Source of the DNA: Lentisphaeria bacterium
GTDB taxonomy: Bacteria; Verrucomicrobiota; Lentisphaeria; Victivallales; JAADHT01
NCBI GenBank assembly: GCA_015486135.1
Contig: WFSE01000053.1
Location: 1 to 47,663, forward strand
DNA: 47,663 nucleotides
Direction of reading: 5' to 3'
The notes beneath the pieces are model-generated. The model did no database searches, had not been told where the DNA came from, and worked only from the letters and a program-made list of their open reading frames with translations. Below, piece by piece: positions 7,769 to 16,199 of this stretch; position 1 is the first letter of the stretch, and every line of letters starts with the position of its first letter. The position numbers were made by a program, and so were the translations under genes.

Positions 7769-8427
7769 TTACGTTCGCCCTCTTTTTTGAATGTGCTGGA
7801 CTTCAACTTCAACTTGCTGTGGTTCCTGACGCTTACCCGCTCGGAGTCGCGCCAGAAATAAATCACTTCGCCTTTCAGAGTGTCACTACCGCGAATAAGC
7901 GAAGGATTTTCCGACAACGTTATCTTGCCTGTTTTCACATCGTAGTGGGCTTTCCCGGCGAGAGCTTTCTGCTCCCCTTTCGATTTCTCTTTCTCGTCGT
8001 ACAACTTACGTATGATTATCACGTCTTTCAGGCAAGTTATATCCTTGACCCTTGTCGAGCCGTTTTTTTTATCCATATCAAGCGATACGGCGCCTTTTTT
8101 ATCGTTCTTTTTAATCGGGGATTTATCTTTCCCTTTGCTGTTGTCCTCTTTCTCGAACCGTATTATCATCCGTTGGCAAAATATCTGCATATCCTCGTCG
8201 TCAACCTGGACGTTACCCGAGAATACCGCGATATTTTGCGAGATATCGAAATCCATCGACTCCGCGGTAATAACCGTCGGCTTGTTTCCACGCTTCTTTT
8301 TGGCCTTGCCTTGTTCGAAAAGAGAAAATTGCCCATGGACACCCAACGCGCCCGTTAGCGTCATCATGACGCATAGAACTATTTTCCCTGCCAAGGAGAA
8401 GGCGTTACCACGCAAAGACTTCATCAT
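7765..8427 (-). CDS. lptA: LptA/OstA-domain periplasmic lipopolysaccharide carrier
   Basis: A 220-residue protein with an N-terminal signal peptide (hydrophobic core KIVLCVMMTLTGALG) and an OstA/LptA beta-jellyroll, recognisable from VITAESMDFDISQNIAVFSGNVQVDDEDMQ split over residues 54-83. In the Lpt bridge this protein carries lipopolysaccharide across the periplasm. The central region (about residues 95-150) is unusually lysine- and aspartate-rich compared with enterobacterial LptA. AGGAGAATCA directly precedes the ATG. The four-base overlap with lptB and the upstream lptC-like and kds genes support the assignment. Confidence 0.85.
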   Translation of the reverse strand: MMKSLRGNAFSLAGKIVLCVMMTLTGALGVHGQFSLFEQGKAKKKRGNKPTVITAESMDFDISQNIAVFSGNVQVDDEDMQIFCQRMIIRFEKEDNSKGKDKSPIKKNDKKGAVSLDMDKKNGSTRVKDITCLKDVIIIRKLYDEKEKSKGEQKALAGKAHYDVKTGKITLSENPSLIRGSDTLKGEVIYFWRDSERVSVRNHSKLKLKSSTFKKEGERK

Positions 8428-8452
8428 TGATTCTCCTGTATGTGATTATTAT

Positions 8453-9139
8453 TCAACTCCTGCCACTACGCCGGGACTTCACTTCGGACATCACCGATAA
8501 AATTACTAGCGCCACCGCTGCGACACCGAAAATCCACCAAAGTATAGTGGAGATATGGAGCCGTATCTTTTTTTGTTTTTCGGGCGATTTATTCTTGGAA
8601 TCGATGGAGGGATTTTTCAACCCTTCCGCCATGGAGATCAAACGTTTCACCGTCTCCGGTTTCACATGTAGCTTCTCGCCTTTGGCGGCGCGTCGTTGAC
8701 GCGTGGTTTCCAGTTTCCCCTTTATGACAACTTTCACTTGGCTTCTCACATGAATTATCTGCTTCACCTGATCTATGTCAAATCCCACCCCGTCCAAATC
8801 CAGCGCGTCGGACCTGTACTTGACCCATTCACTGCCATACACCTGTTTTGTCGCGCGATTACACACGGCGGATGGGGTGGTGACAACTCCGCGCACGTCG
8901 GAGATAGCATCTCCAATCCAATTCAGCTTGACACCTTTCAGCTCTATCTTTGTTCCAACGGGGCGAGCCTCTTCGGCGGTCAGGATGGAAGCCGGAAGGA
9001 CCGAATTTCCCTGGTATATGGGCACGCGTATATTGTCCGCCGAAAAATCGGCATCGCTTTCCTTGCCCGAAAGGGACCCGCACGACAAGGCGGCCCCTAG
9101 TGCCATAGCGAAACGAATTATCAAACAACGGTTCGACAT
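8453..9139 (-). CDS. LptC-like envelope protein with C-terminal membrane anchor
   Basis: A protein of about 228 residues with a signal-like N-terminus (CLIIRFAMALGAALSCGSLSG) and a C-terminal TM helix (ILWWIFGVAAVALVILSVM) followed by a basic tail. The middle contains beta-rich segments such as GTKIELKGVKLNWIGDAISD and DQVKQIIHVRSQVKVVIKG that resemble the LptC/LptA fold, but I cannot confirm the family by eye. Its place between kdsA and lptA is where lptC normally lies, so an LptC-like role is inferred. The start at 9139 was preferred (GGATGG 5 bases upstream); 9148 and 9217 are alternatives. A C-terminal rather than N-terminal anchor would be unusual for LptC. Confidence 0.7.
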   Translation of the reverse strand: MSNRCLIIRFAMALGAALSCGSLSGKESDADFSADNIRVPIYQGNSVLPASILTAEEARPVGTKIELKGVKLNWIGDAISDVRGVVTTPSAVCNRATKQVYGSEWVKYRSDALDLDGVGFDIDQVKQIIHVRSQVKVVIKGKLETTRQRRAAKGEKLHVKPETVKRLISMAEGLKNPSIDSKNKSPEKQKKIRLHISTILWWIFGVAAVALVILSVMSEVKSRRSGRS

Positions 9140-9293
9140 TATGACCATCCAAACTCTCGACATCCGCGGAACGGAGACCCCATCCACAGCCGAATCAAGC
9201 CCTACAATCCGACTCAAAAATCAAAAAACACAATAACACCTTTATCAAGGAAAACACCTCGAGGAGCGCGTTTTCCCCGGAACACTGCGGCGC

Positions 9294-10109
9294 TCATGAC
9301 ATCAAGGCTTTTCGCACGGCCAAACATTCCTTTACAATGGTTTCCGCCAAATCGAAATCGACCGAGTTGGGTCCGTCGGATTTGGCTTGGTCCGGAACAG
9401 GGTGGGTTTCCAAAAACAACGCGTCCACTCCAACAGCGGCGGCGGCGCGCGCCAAGGGGCGTACGAATTCCCTGCGTCCTCCCGAGGATTTACCCTGGCC
9501 TCCAGGAGTTTGAACTGAATGGGTGGCGTCGAAGATTACTGGAGCCCCTAGCGATTTCATCTCAACGAGAGAACGCATATCCACCACCAGATTGTTATAG
9601 CCGAAAAATGTCCCTCGTTCGGTCAACGCCACCTTGGCGGTTCCAGTCGACCTAACTTTCTCCAGCGCCCCCGCCATCTCGCGCGGAGACATGAACTGGC
9701 CTTTTTTAACGTTGACGGTTTTCCCGGTTCGCCCGGCGGCGACCAGCAGATCTGTTTGCCTGCAAAGAAACGCCGGAATTTGCAGAATATCGACCACCTC
9801 GGCCGCCCGTTCCGCCTGTTCCGGAGTGTGAATGTCGGTAAGTAACGGGACACCAATTCCGCGTCCGACCTCTTCGAGTATCTCCAACCCCCTTTCAATA
9901 CCTGGCCCGCGGTAAGAGTCCACCGACGACCGGTTCGCCTTGTCGAAAGAAGCTTTGAACACGTAGCCCGCATCGAGCCCGGAGCACATGGCGTTCATTC
10001 GCTCCGCCACCTCCATGCATAAATCCAGGCTTTCGGCGACACAAGGGCCAGCTACAACTACTAGACGATCCCCGCCTATTTCCACACCCCCACCTATTTC
10101 GAAACACAT
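9294..10109 (-). CDS. kdsA: 3-deoxy-8-phosphooctulonate (Kdo8P) synthase
   Basis: KdsA condenses arabinose 5-phosphate with phosphoenolpyruvate to form Kdo 8-phosphate. The 271 residues include KASFDKANRSS, TDIHTPEQAE, LQIPAFLCRQTDLL, VNVKKGQFMSP, FDATHSVQTPGGQG and ETHPVPDQAKSDGPN, all family signatures. The N-terminal strand reads VVVAGPCVAES: cysteine occupies the place of E. coli Asn26 and Aquifex Cys11, which marks the metal-dependent class. The start overlaps the kdsB stop by 16 bases, so the two successive Kdo enzymes are coupled. Confidence 0.97.
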   Translation of the reverse strand: MCFEIGGGVEIGGDRLVVVAGPCVAESLDLCMEVAERMNAMCSGLDAGYVFKASFDKANRSSVDSYRGPGIERGLEILEEVGRGIGVPLLTDIHTPEQAERAAEVVDILQIPAFLCRQTDLLVAAGRTGKTVNVKKGQFMSPREMAGALEKVRSTGTAKVALTERGTFFGYNNLVVDMRSLVEMKSLGAPVIFDATHSVQTPGGQGKSSGGRREFVRPLARAAAAVGVDALFLETHPVPDQAKSDGPNSVDFDLAETIVKECLAVRKALMS

Positions 10110-10861
10110 GACAGCATCCTCCTGGCGTTTTCCAAATCCTCCGGCGTGTCTATTCCAAACGCCTTCTCATTCGTTACGAGCGCCGTTATTCCAACGCCGT
10201 TTTCCAGCGCCCTCAACTGTTCCAATTTTTCACAACGTTCCAAAGGCGACTGCGGCAACGCCACAATCCTGCTTAGCACCTCGGGCCGATAGGCGTAAAT
10301 CCCCCAATGAAGAAACATTCCAGCTTCCTCTCCCCCCTCGCGTAGAAACGGCGCCGCGGCGCGAGTGAAATAGAGAGCCTTTCGAATGGACGCATCCCCC
10401 CCGGAGGAAGGTAAAGCCAAAACGGCTTTCACTTTTGACGGGTCGTTTTCCACCTCCACCCTGGAAACGGGTGTTGCCGCCGTGCCTATTCCGATCGACT
10501 CGTCCCGCTCCATCATCGACACGATACCGTCCACCACCGACGTAGAAATAAACGGCTCGTCGCCCTGGACGTTGACTACGAGATCGTAATCATTCCCGCT
10601 GGGAATCTTCTCCAACGCCTCGTGGACGCGGTCCGTCCCGGAAGGATGGTTAGGCGAAGTCAGAACCGCGTTTCCTCCAAACTCCTCGACCGCTTTGAGC
10701 ACGCTGGAATCGTCGGTGGCCACGAAGACATCCGACGCGCGCGCCGCCAGCGCCGCCTCGTAAACCCATTGCACTACCGGCTTGCCGCCTAGGTCCAACA
10801 GAATTTTGCCTGGCAAACGGGTGCTCGACAATCTTGCTGGAATTATTACCACGGTCTTCAT
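10094..10861 (-). CDS. kdsB: CMP-Kdo synthetase (3-deoxy-manno-octulosonate cytidylyltransferase)
   Basis: KdsB activates Kdo with CTP for transfer to lipid A. The 255 residues carry IIPARLSSTRLPGKILLDLGGKP (split) as the nucleotide-binding N-terminus and VVNVQGDEPFISTSVVD as the magnesium/CTP loop, followed by LHWGIYAYRPEVLSRIV and FGIDTPEDLENAR. Start 10861 was chosen because GGAGGGAG lies directly upstream; a longer frame to 10900 would read through the dispersed motif at 10878 and has no ribosome site. It heads the kdsB-kdsA-lptC-like-lptA-lptB block. Confidence 0.97.
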   Translation of the reverse strand: MKTVVIIPARLSSTRLPGKILLDLGGKPVVQWVYEAALAARASDVFVATDDSSVLKAVEEFGGNAVLTSPNHPSGTDRVHEALEKIPSGNDYDLVVNVQGDEPFISTSVVDGIVSMMERDESIGIGTAATPVSRVEVENDPSKVKAVLALPSSGGDASIRKALYFTRAAAPFLREGGEEAGMFLHWGIYAYRPEVLSRIVALPQSPLERCEKLEQLRALENGVGITALVTNEKAFGIDTPEDLENARRMLSCVSK

Positions 10862-10877
10862 AAACTCCCTCCAATAT

Positions 10878-10899
10878 AGGGCTCCCTGAATAATTGCCA
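10878..10899 (+). repeat. Dispersed terminal motif AGGGCTCCCTGAATAATTGCC
   Basis: A copy of the AGGGCTNNCTGAATAAT family, 17 bases upstream of the kdsB start codon. It lies between kdsB and the exported methyltransferase-fold gene. Confidence 0.5.
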
Positions 10900-10932
10900 A
10901 ACCCCGCGCGCCAAGTTGATTATCCGGTAAAT

Positions 10933-11967
10933 TCAGTCCACCGGCGCGAAATCATCCGTCATCAAAGTGGACTTCCGAGCCAGGGCTCGTATTTTCTCTT
11001 GGGAAAACAACGAGTCAAGGTATGGCGCCAGTTTGAAATCCCACTTGAATTTGGCATCGAACTCCCCAGCCGCCTGTTTCCATTTCCGCGGCTCGAACAA
11101 GAGGGTGTCCGAGGCGAATAAAACATCGTTGGACGCTTGGGGGCATTCCACCACCGCTACATGCTTGAATATGGTGCCGACGGTTTTAATTTCGTTCCCC
11201 AAAAATTTTGGATCTCCCAAATTGGCAATATTGGCCGCCAGTGCTCCCCCGGGCGCTAGAGCGTCACGGACCTTTGCGTAGAACTCCTGCGTCGTAAGCT
11301 GGAAGGGAATGCCCGTGGCGTTGAAGGCATCGAGGAAGATGATGTCGTATTTCTTCCCTTTGAACTTGTTGAGGAACACCCTGCCGTCTTGGATGACAAC
11401 GTGGATATTCCTCTTGGCATCAAAACCAAAAAATTCTTGCGCTATCGCTGGAATGTCCGGGTCTATCTCCACAACGTCTATTTTTAGATTCCCGTACTTT
11501 CCAGCTAAAAAGCGCGGCATTATGCCGGCCCCTAAACCAATGAAAAGGACATGGGCGGGCGGGTGATTCAACGCCGGCAACGCGAGAAACGCGTACTTCA
11601 TGAAATTGTCAACAACGACATCCGGCCTGGAAGGGGCTATAACCCCCTGCGAGCCGTGGTCAGGCAGGAATACAAGATGCCGGAATCCAAGTTCGTCGTC
11701 TTCCACCGCAACCGTGTGATATTCGGTCTCTTTCTTTAGAATAGTGTGTCTAGCAGGACGGTGCGGTAGGAAAAAGTCCCTCAGAGCTATCCAAAAACCT
11801 TTTTCGGGCGGGGCCAAGGGGGGAATCGTCGCTTTCTCAGATTTCTCCGCCTTGGCATTGGCGTTGTCAGCCGCCATCGTGGTGGTTGGCGACGCGATAA
11901 TGGCGCACAATAAAATGGCCAGTAGCCAAACCGCAAAAACTGGGTGGCGGAGACCTGAGGGGATCAC
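10933..11967 (-). CDS. Exported spermidine-synthase-like (class I SAM-fold) protein
   Basis: A 344-residue protein. Residues about 130-260 form a Rossmann fold of the spermidine/spermine synthase type: motif I LFIGLGAGIMPRF (142-153), acidic ribose-binding VVEIDP (165-170), QDGRVFL (193-199) and the catalytic-region strand YDIIFLDAFN. The N-terminus is a signal peptide (FAVWLLAILLCAIIASPTTTMAAD) followed by a charged linker, so the domain should lie outside the cytoplasm, where aminopropyl donors are not expected. It may be a degenerate or repurposed member; a substrate cannot be assigned. Its start overlaps the Cache-PAS gene stop by four bases, so the two are coupled. Confidence 0.85.
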   Translation of the reverse strand: MIPSGLRHPVFAVWLLAILLCAIIASPTTTMAADNANAKAEKSEKATIPPLAPPEKGFWIALRDFFLPHRPARHTILKKETEYHTVAVEDDELGFRHLVFLPDHGSQGVIAPSRPDVVVDNFMKYAFLALPALNHPPAHVLFIGLGAGIMPRFLAGKYGNLKIDVVEIDPDIPAIAQEFFGFDAKRNIHVVIQDGRVFLNKFKGKKYDIIFLDAFNATGIPFQLTTQEFYAKVRDALAPGGALAANIANLGDPKFLGNEIKTVGTIFKHVAVVECPQASNDVLFASDTLLFEPRKWKQAAGEFDAKFKWDFKLAPYLDSLFSQEKIRALARKSTLMTDDFAPVD

Positions 11968-13028
11968 GATTGCCCCCTGCGCCTGCTCGACACATCCCTG
12001 AATACAGCCAACGCTTCCCCGTTCTCGCTGGCTACGAAGATGGCCTCAACCGTCATCCTTTCTTCTCCCGCGCCTAGCGAGGATTGAAAGGTCACGGTTT
12101 CCGCCTTGCCCGACTCGAACGCCCGGCCTAGAGTCGTCATTGTCTTGTCGGCTATATCTTCCGGCCAGACATCGGCTATTTTGTTGTGCAAGACCTCTCC
12201 AGGATCAAAAAATGGCTCGAAGTTGAGTGGCTCCTTGTAATCAACAACCCTGCCGTCGCGTTCGATGCGGAGTATCATATCAGGAATGGAATCGAGAAGT
12301 TCCCGGACCTTCGTCTCGGCTTTGGAGAGCTTTTCGTAATCGACACATCTTTCCCGTTCGAGGCGACGGTACTGCTTGAGACTCCGCAGAGCCAATCCCA
12401 AGAGAAAAAGGAAGGCACCACCACCGAGCGCTATGATTTTCCACGAAAGCGATCGCGCGTCGTCCTCGATATCGTTCACGTAGGCGCCCGTTCCCACAAT
12501 CCATCCCCAGGAAGGAAAAAATTTCACGGAGGCTATCTTTCTTTCCAAACGGTTAGGGTCGTCGTTCCACTGCCATTTGTAACGGACGAATCCACTCCCC
12601 TTTTGAGTCGCCACTTTCACGAAATCCAGCAGAAACTCCTTCCCGCCGGCATCCGTCAATCCCAAGCTTTCCTTCCCTTCCAAGTCCGGACGGTAAGGAT
12701 GCGCCAGCACGACTCCATTCTTATCCACAACCCAAAAGTAGCTACGACCGTCCCTTCCGTAGCGCATGCGCCGGATGTTTTCCAACGCTCGACGTTTCGC
12801 CTCCTTCTCGGAAACCAGCCCCTTGCCCGCCAACGCGGCCTGGTAATCTATCACGTTCCATGCCGTGTCCACGAGACTGCGAAGCATCGTCTCGCGGTTC
12901 CTGAACGCGGTATCGCGGGATGATCTCGCCAATATCAAGGCCAATACTAGAGGCAGACACGCCACGGCAATAAGGGCGGGAGCAAAGAATCTTCGTAAGA
13001 TTCCATACTGGACATATTTGTCGTCCAT
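11964..13028 (-). CDS. Membrane sensor with single Cache (sCache_2) and PAS domains
   Basis: A 354-residue protein: TM1 (about 15-30), an extracytoplasmic small-molecule-binding Cache domain (about 35-190) with the sCache_2 signature YGRDGRSYFWVVDKNGVVLAHP and FPSWGWIVGTGAYVNDIE, TM2 (about 198-213), a short coil and a cytoplasmic PAS domain (about 240-350, LLDSIPDMILRIERDGRVVDYK) ending with FRDVSSRR. The usual histidine kinase, GGDEF or methyl-accepting output domain is missing: the protein stops right after PAS. It may signal by protein contact or be a truncated receptor. Coupled by a 4-base overlap to the exported synthase-like gene. Confidence 0.87.
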   Translation of the reverse strand: MDDKYVQYGILRRFFAPALIAVACLPLVLALILARSSRDTAFRNRETMLRSLVDTAWNVIDYQAALAGKGLVSEKEAKRRALENIRRMRYGRDGRSYFWVVDKNGVVLAHPYRPDLEGKESLGLTDAGGKEFLLDFVKVATQKGSGFVRYKWQWNDDPNRLERKIASVKFFPSWGWIVGTGAYVNDIEDDARSLSWKIIALGGGAFLFLLGLALRSLKQYRRLERERCVDYEKLSKAETKVRELLDSIPDMILRIERDGRVVDYKEPLNFEPFFDPGEVLHNKIADVWPEDIADKTMTTLGRAFESGKAETVTFQSSLGAGEERMTVEAIFVASENGEALAVFRDVSSRRRGQS

Positions 13029-13068
13029 TGGCGCTCCCTCCCTCCCGTTGCGGTGCCCCGGGACATCG

Positions 13069-14052
13069 TCATTTCTTCTCGAACATATCCCGAATGCGTT
13101 TGCCGGTTTTCTCTATCTCGTGCTCTCCGAGCTCCGCGCGTTTTTTCAGAAGGTTCGGAGCGCCTGCGTGGCTCTCCTCTATCCAGATTTTTGCGAATTC
13201 TCCATTCTCGATAAGCTTCAACGATTCCCGCATACGCTCTTTGACATCAGGCGTGATGATCTTGGGGCCATTGAAATACTCGCCCCACTCGGCGGTGTTG
13301 GAGATGACCGCATTCATTTTCTGTATGCCACCTTCATATATCAAATCCACAATGAGCTTGAGCTCGTGAACACATTCGAAATAGGCCATTTCCGGGGGAT
13401 AGCCAGCTTCGACAAGCACCTCGAATCCCGCTTTCATCAGATCAACGCACCCTCCGCAAAGGACATTTTGCTCGCCAAAGAGATCCTCGTAGGTTTCCTG
13501 CTCAAACGTGCATTCCAAAACCCCGGCACGCGTGAAACCCATAGCCTTCGCCATCGCCAAAGCGATATCCTTGGCTTGCCCGCTGGCGTCTTGATTGATA
13601 GCCACCAAACCAGGTACGCCAAAGCCCGCCAAGTACGCCTTCCTCTCCTCGGTGGCAGGGCTCTTAGGCGCAACCATGATGACATCAACATCTTCCGGGG
13701 GGACAATCTGCTTGTAGACAATGTTAAATCCATGGGAACAGGAAAGCGCTTTTCCCGCTTTCATGTGCTGCTTGATCTCTTTCTCGTATACTGGACCATG
13801 GAACTCGTCCGGAAGAAGGATATGGATCACGTCGGCTTTTTCGGCGGCGGTGGCAATGTCCATGACTTCGAAACCATCGGCCGCGGCCTGGTCGTACGAA
13901 GCATCCTTGATCGAACCTATGATCACGTTCACACCGGAATCCCTCATGCATTGCGCTTGGGCGGATCCCTGGCTGCCATAGCCTACAACCGCGATCGTCT
14001 TGCCGGAAAGAACATCCAAACTGGCATCTTTGTCGTGCAGAATAGTAACCAT
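13069..14052 (-). CDS. ilvC: Ketol-acid reductoisomerase, class I
   Basis: IlvC converts acetolactate or acetohydroxybutyrate to the dihydroxy acid in valine, isoleucine and leucine synthesis. The 327 residues fit the short class I enzyme. GYGSQGSAQA (24-33) is the dinucleotide loop, CSHGF contains the conserved histidine, and the knotted C-terminal domain has the metal ligands in ECTFEQETYEDLFGEQ and FECVHELKLIVDLIYEGG. The loop that normally reads LRxGSxSW for NADPH phosphate binding is here GSIKDASYDQ (46-55), shorter and with Asp50. This leaves cofactor preference uncertain. AGGAGGTAAGAG precedes the ATG. Confidence 0.97.
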   Translation of the reverse strand: MVTILHDKDASLDVLSGKTIAVVGYGSQGSAQAQCMRDSGVNVIIGSIKDASYDQAAADGFEVMDIATAAEKADVIHILLPDEFHGPVYEKEIKQHMKAGKALSCSHGFNIVYKQIVPPEDVDVIMVAPKSPATEERKAYLAGFGVPGLVAINQDASGQAKDIALAMAKAMGFTRAGVLECTFEQETYEDLFGEQNVLCGGCVDLMKAGFEVLVEAGYPPEMAYFECVHELKLIVDLIYEGGIQKMNAVISNTAEWGEYFNGPKIITPDVKERMRESLKLIENGEFAKIWIEESHAGAPNLLKKRAELGEHEIEKTGKRIRDMFEKK

Positions 14053-14117
14053 CTCTTACCTCCTGAAAATTCGGTTTGGCGGAATCCCGCCATACAAATC
14101 AAAACAACGGAACAAAT

Positions 14118-14146
14118 ACGATACGGCTCAACTTCGTATTTGTCAA
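14118..14146 (-). promoter_or_regulatory. Sigma70-like promoter for ilvC
   Basis: On the minus strand TTGACA (14146-14141) and TATCGT (14123-14118) are separated by 17 bases, giving a leader of about 60 bases before the strong AGGAGG ribosome site of ilvC. Confidence 0.6.
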
Positions 14147-14318
14147 TTCCGCGAAAACCACGACTGCGGTCTTAATCTCTTTGCCTGCGCCTAAGAGCGT
14201 TCTTCCGTAAAGCCCAACATGCTTCGCCGTGGCTTATACAGAGGCGGAAGAGGGGGCGAGCAAACGGATCGGCTCGCCACCCACTTTTAAGCGGACACGA
14301 ATTTGGCGCCACCGCGGC

Positions 14319-14346
14319 TTGACCATTCGTTTCACCGCGTTATCTT
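14319..14346 (+). promoter_or_regulatory. Sigma70-like promoter for the tRNA pair
   Basis: TTGACC (14319-14324) and TATCTT (14341-14346) are 16 bases apart, followed by a GC-rich stretch (CGCCTCGCTCGGCGCG) like the discriminator of stable-RNA promoters. The predicted start is about 30 bases before tRNA-Arg. Confidence 0.5.
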
Positions 14347-14383
14347 ACGCCTCGCTCGGCGCGTCGACGGTCGTCGGGGATGT

Positions 14384-14460
14384 GCGCCCGTAGCTCAATT
14401 GGATAGAGCGTCTGGCTACGGACCAGAAGGTTTGGGGTTCGAATCCCTGCGGGCGTGCCA
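14384..14460 (+). tRNA. tRNA-Arg (anticodon ACG)
   Basis: A 77-base cloverleaf. Acceptor GCGCCCG pairs with CGGGCGT (first pair G-T). The D arm contains TAGCTCAATTGGATAGAG. The anticodon stem TCTGG/CCAGA encloses CTACGGA (anticodon ACG), and the T arm is GGGGTTCGAATCCC. The CCA tail is encoded. The 24-base spacing to tRNA-Phe suggests a common transcript. Confidence 0.96.
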
Positions 14461-14484
14461 TCTATTGGAAGTTGCGAACCCCGT

Positions 14485-14560
<76 letters not shown>

Positions 14561-14656
14561 TCTTTCCCTTTAGCGTTGATGACTATCCGGGATGTCCCCA
14601 CATGGAATCCGTGAATCCGCACCCGCCTTCCGCTATTAGCTCCACTATAGCCCCGG

Positions 14657-14709
14657 CCACTATTATGGGAATCGAGCTTGAGGCGAGCTTAGGGACAGGT
14701 TAATAGTGG
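14657..14709. repeat. Inverted repeat CCACTATTA...TAATAGTGG
   Basis: Perfect 9-bp arms (14657-14665 and 14701-14709) enclose 35 bases that contain a CGAGCTT direct repeat. It lies between tRNA-Phe and the convergent gatA gene, where it may act as a terminator-like hairpin or be a remnant of a small element. Confidence 0.45.
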
Positions 14710-14713
14710 ATTC

Positions 14714-14733
14714 AGGGCTCGCTGAATAATAAT
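14714..14733 (+). repeat. Dispersed terminal motif AGGGCTCGCTGAATAATAAT
   Basis: A copy of the AGGGCTNNCTGAATAAT family directly abutting the gatA stop codon on the opposite strand. Confidence 0.5.
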
Positions 14734-16181
14734 CAGGCGTTAGTAGCCATCTCGAAGGTTCCGGCGATTCGCAACAAGGCTTCGTCTTGCATTGGCGGGG
14801 CCATGAGTTGTAGGCCGACGGGAAGGCCATCGGCGCCAGGAGTTGGAGTCGGGAGGCTCAGCGCGCATCCACCGGTAAGGTTGACGGCGATGGTGAAGAC
14901 ATCCGCCAGATACATTTTCAGCGGGTCGTCGGTGCGGTCTCCCAATTTGAACGCTACCGTGGGGGAGGTCGGGGAAAGCATTATGTCGCAACGCTCGAAT
15001 GCCGTGTCGAAATCTTGCCGGAAGAGGGTCCGAGCCTTTTGGGCCCGAAGGTAGTAGGCGTCGTGGTAGCCGCTGCTCAAGACGAACGTGCCTAGAAGAA
15101 TTCTCCTTTTCACCTCCTCGCCGAAGCCCTCTCCCCGGGAACGAAGATAAACGTCCATTATGTCCTCGGGATTCGCGGCGCGGAGGCCGTATCGGACACC
15201 GTCGAAGCGGGCGAGGTTGGCGCTCGCCTCAGCGGTGGCAATCACGTAATAGGCGGCCACCGCGTATCTCGCATGCGGCAGCGAGACATCCACCATTTCC
15301 GCCCCGAGTCTTTTGAACGCGTCGATCGCGTCTTGGATTGACGCGCCGACATCCGCATCCAATCCTTCCATCTCGAAATACTCTTTAGGAATGCCTATCC
15401 TGATTCCCTTCAAGTCGGAGGGAAGGTCTTCCAAAGCGTTGGCGCACGAGGTTGCGGAGTTTTTCAGCGACGTGGAGTCCTTGGGGTCATGCCCCGATAT
15501 GATATCCAACAAGACCGCGGAATCTTCCACATTGTTGGTCAACGGTCCGATTTGATCCAAGCTAGACGCGAACGCCACGAGCCCGAAGCGGGATATACGG
15601 CCGTATGTTGGTTTCACACCTACGACACCGCAAAAAGCGGCTGGTTGGCGGATGGACCCGCCCGTGTCGGAGCCAAGCGCCGCAGGCGCCATTTCCGCGG
15701 CGACCGCGGCGGCAGCGCCACCACTTGAGCCGCCTGGAACCCGGTCCAACGACCGCGGGTTGCGCGTGGGATTGAACCCGCTGTTCTCGCAAGAGGATCC
15801 CATGGCGAACTCGTCCATGTTGACGCGTCCGAAGGGAATCATCCCAGCGTTTTTCAGGCGTTCAACGACAGTGGCGTTATAGGGGGAGATAAAGGATTCG
15901 AGAATTTTCGAGGCGCAAGAGCAATGCTGGTTTTTGACGGCGATATTATCTTTAATGGCTATTGGAATACCGTCCCACGTGGAGAGGGTTTTTCCCGCCG
16001 CTCTACGCTCATCGGATTCCTTGGCGTAGCGTTCAATATTGGCGCGGTCCACTCGCAGGAAAGCGCCGATATCGCCATCGAGCGAGTCAATTTTGTCGAG
16101 CAGAGCGGAGGATAGTTCGACAGAGGACACATGCCCCGTATCGAGGTTTTTGGCGAGTTCGGCAAGTGTCGGTTTTGTCAT
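14733..16181 (-). CDS. gatA: Asp-tRNA(Asn)/Glu-tRNA(Gln) amidotransferase subunit A
   Basis: GatA is the glutaminase subunit of the GatCAB complex that amidates misacylated Glu-tRNA(Gln) or Asp-tRNA(Asn). The 482 residues carry the amidase-signature triad: Lys77 (AIKDNI), Ser152 (PGGSSGG) and Ser176 (DTGGSIRQP). Also visible are VGVKPTYGRISRFGLVAFASSLDQIG and the family C-terminal LPVGLQLMAP. It follows gatC by 18 bases. gatB is not in the window, so the complex is encoded at split loci. Confidence 0.97.
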   Translation of the reverse strand: MTKPTLAELAKNLDTGHVSSVELSSALLDKIDSLDGDIGAFLRVDRANIERYAKESDERRAAGKTLSTWDGIPIAIKDNIAVKNQHCSCASKILESFISPYNATVVERLKNAGMIPFGRVNMDEFAMGSSCENSGFNPTRNPRSLDRVPGGSSGGAAAAVAAEMAPAALGSDTGGSIRQPAAFCGVVGVKPTYGRISRFGLVAFASSLDQIGPLTNNVEDSAVLLDIISGHDPKDSTSLKNSATSCANALEDLPSDLKGIRIGIPKEYFEMEGLDADVGASIQDAIDAFKRLGAEMVDVSLPHARYAVAAYYVIATAEASANLARFDGVRYGLRAANPEDIMDVYLRSRGEGFGEEVKRRILLGTFVLSSGYHDAYYLRAQKARTLFRQDFDTAFERCDIMLSPTSPTVAFKLGDRTDDPLKMYLADVFTIAVNLTGGCALSLPTPTPGADGLPVGLQLMAPPMQDEALLRIAGTFEMATNA

Positions 16182-16199
16182 TTTCCGAGTCCAACGGGG

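Larger units (their letters stand above)
14053..14383. other. Intergenic region between ilvC and the tRNA pair
   Basis: Holds the outward promoters for ilvC and for the tRNA genes and a GC-rich inverted repeat (GGCGAGC at 14255-14261, GCTCGCC at 14272-14278) that could form a hairpin but has no T-run. No T-box, leader peptide or protein gene was recognised. Confidence 0.5.

Noticed and set aside
12865-14175. A 436-codon plus-strand frame across ilvC and the Cache gene
   Set aside because: It is the shadow of ilvC, whose family motifs are intact on the other strand.
14053-14383. T-box or leader-peptide attenuation of ilvC
   Set aside because: The leader from the predicted promoter is only about 60 bases and contains no T-box or run of Leu/Val/Ile codons.
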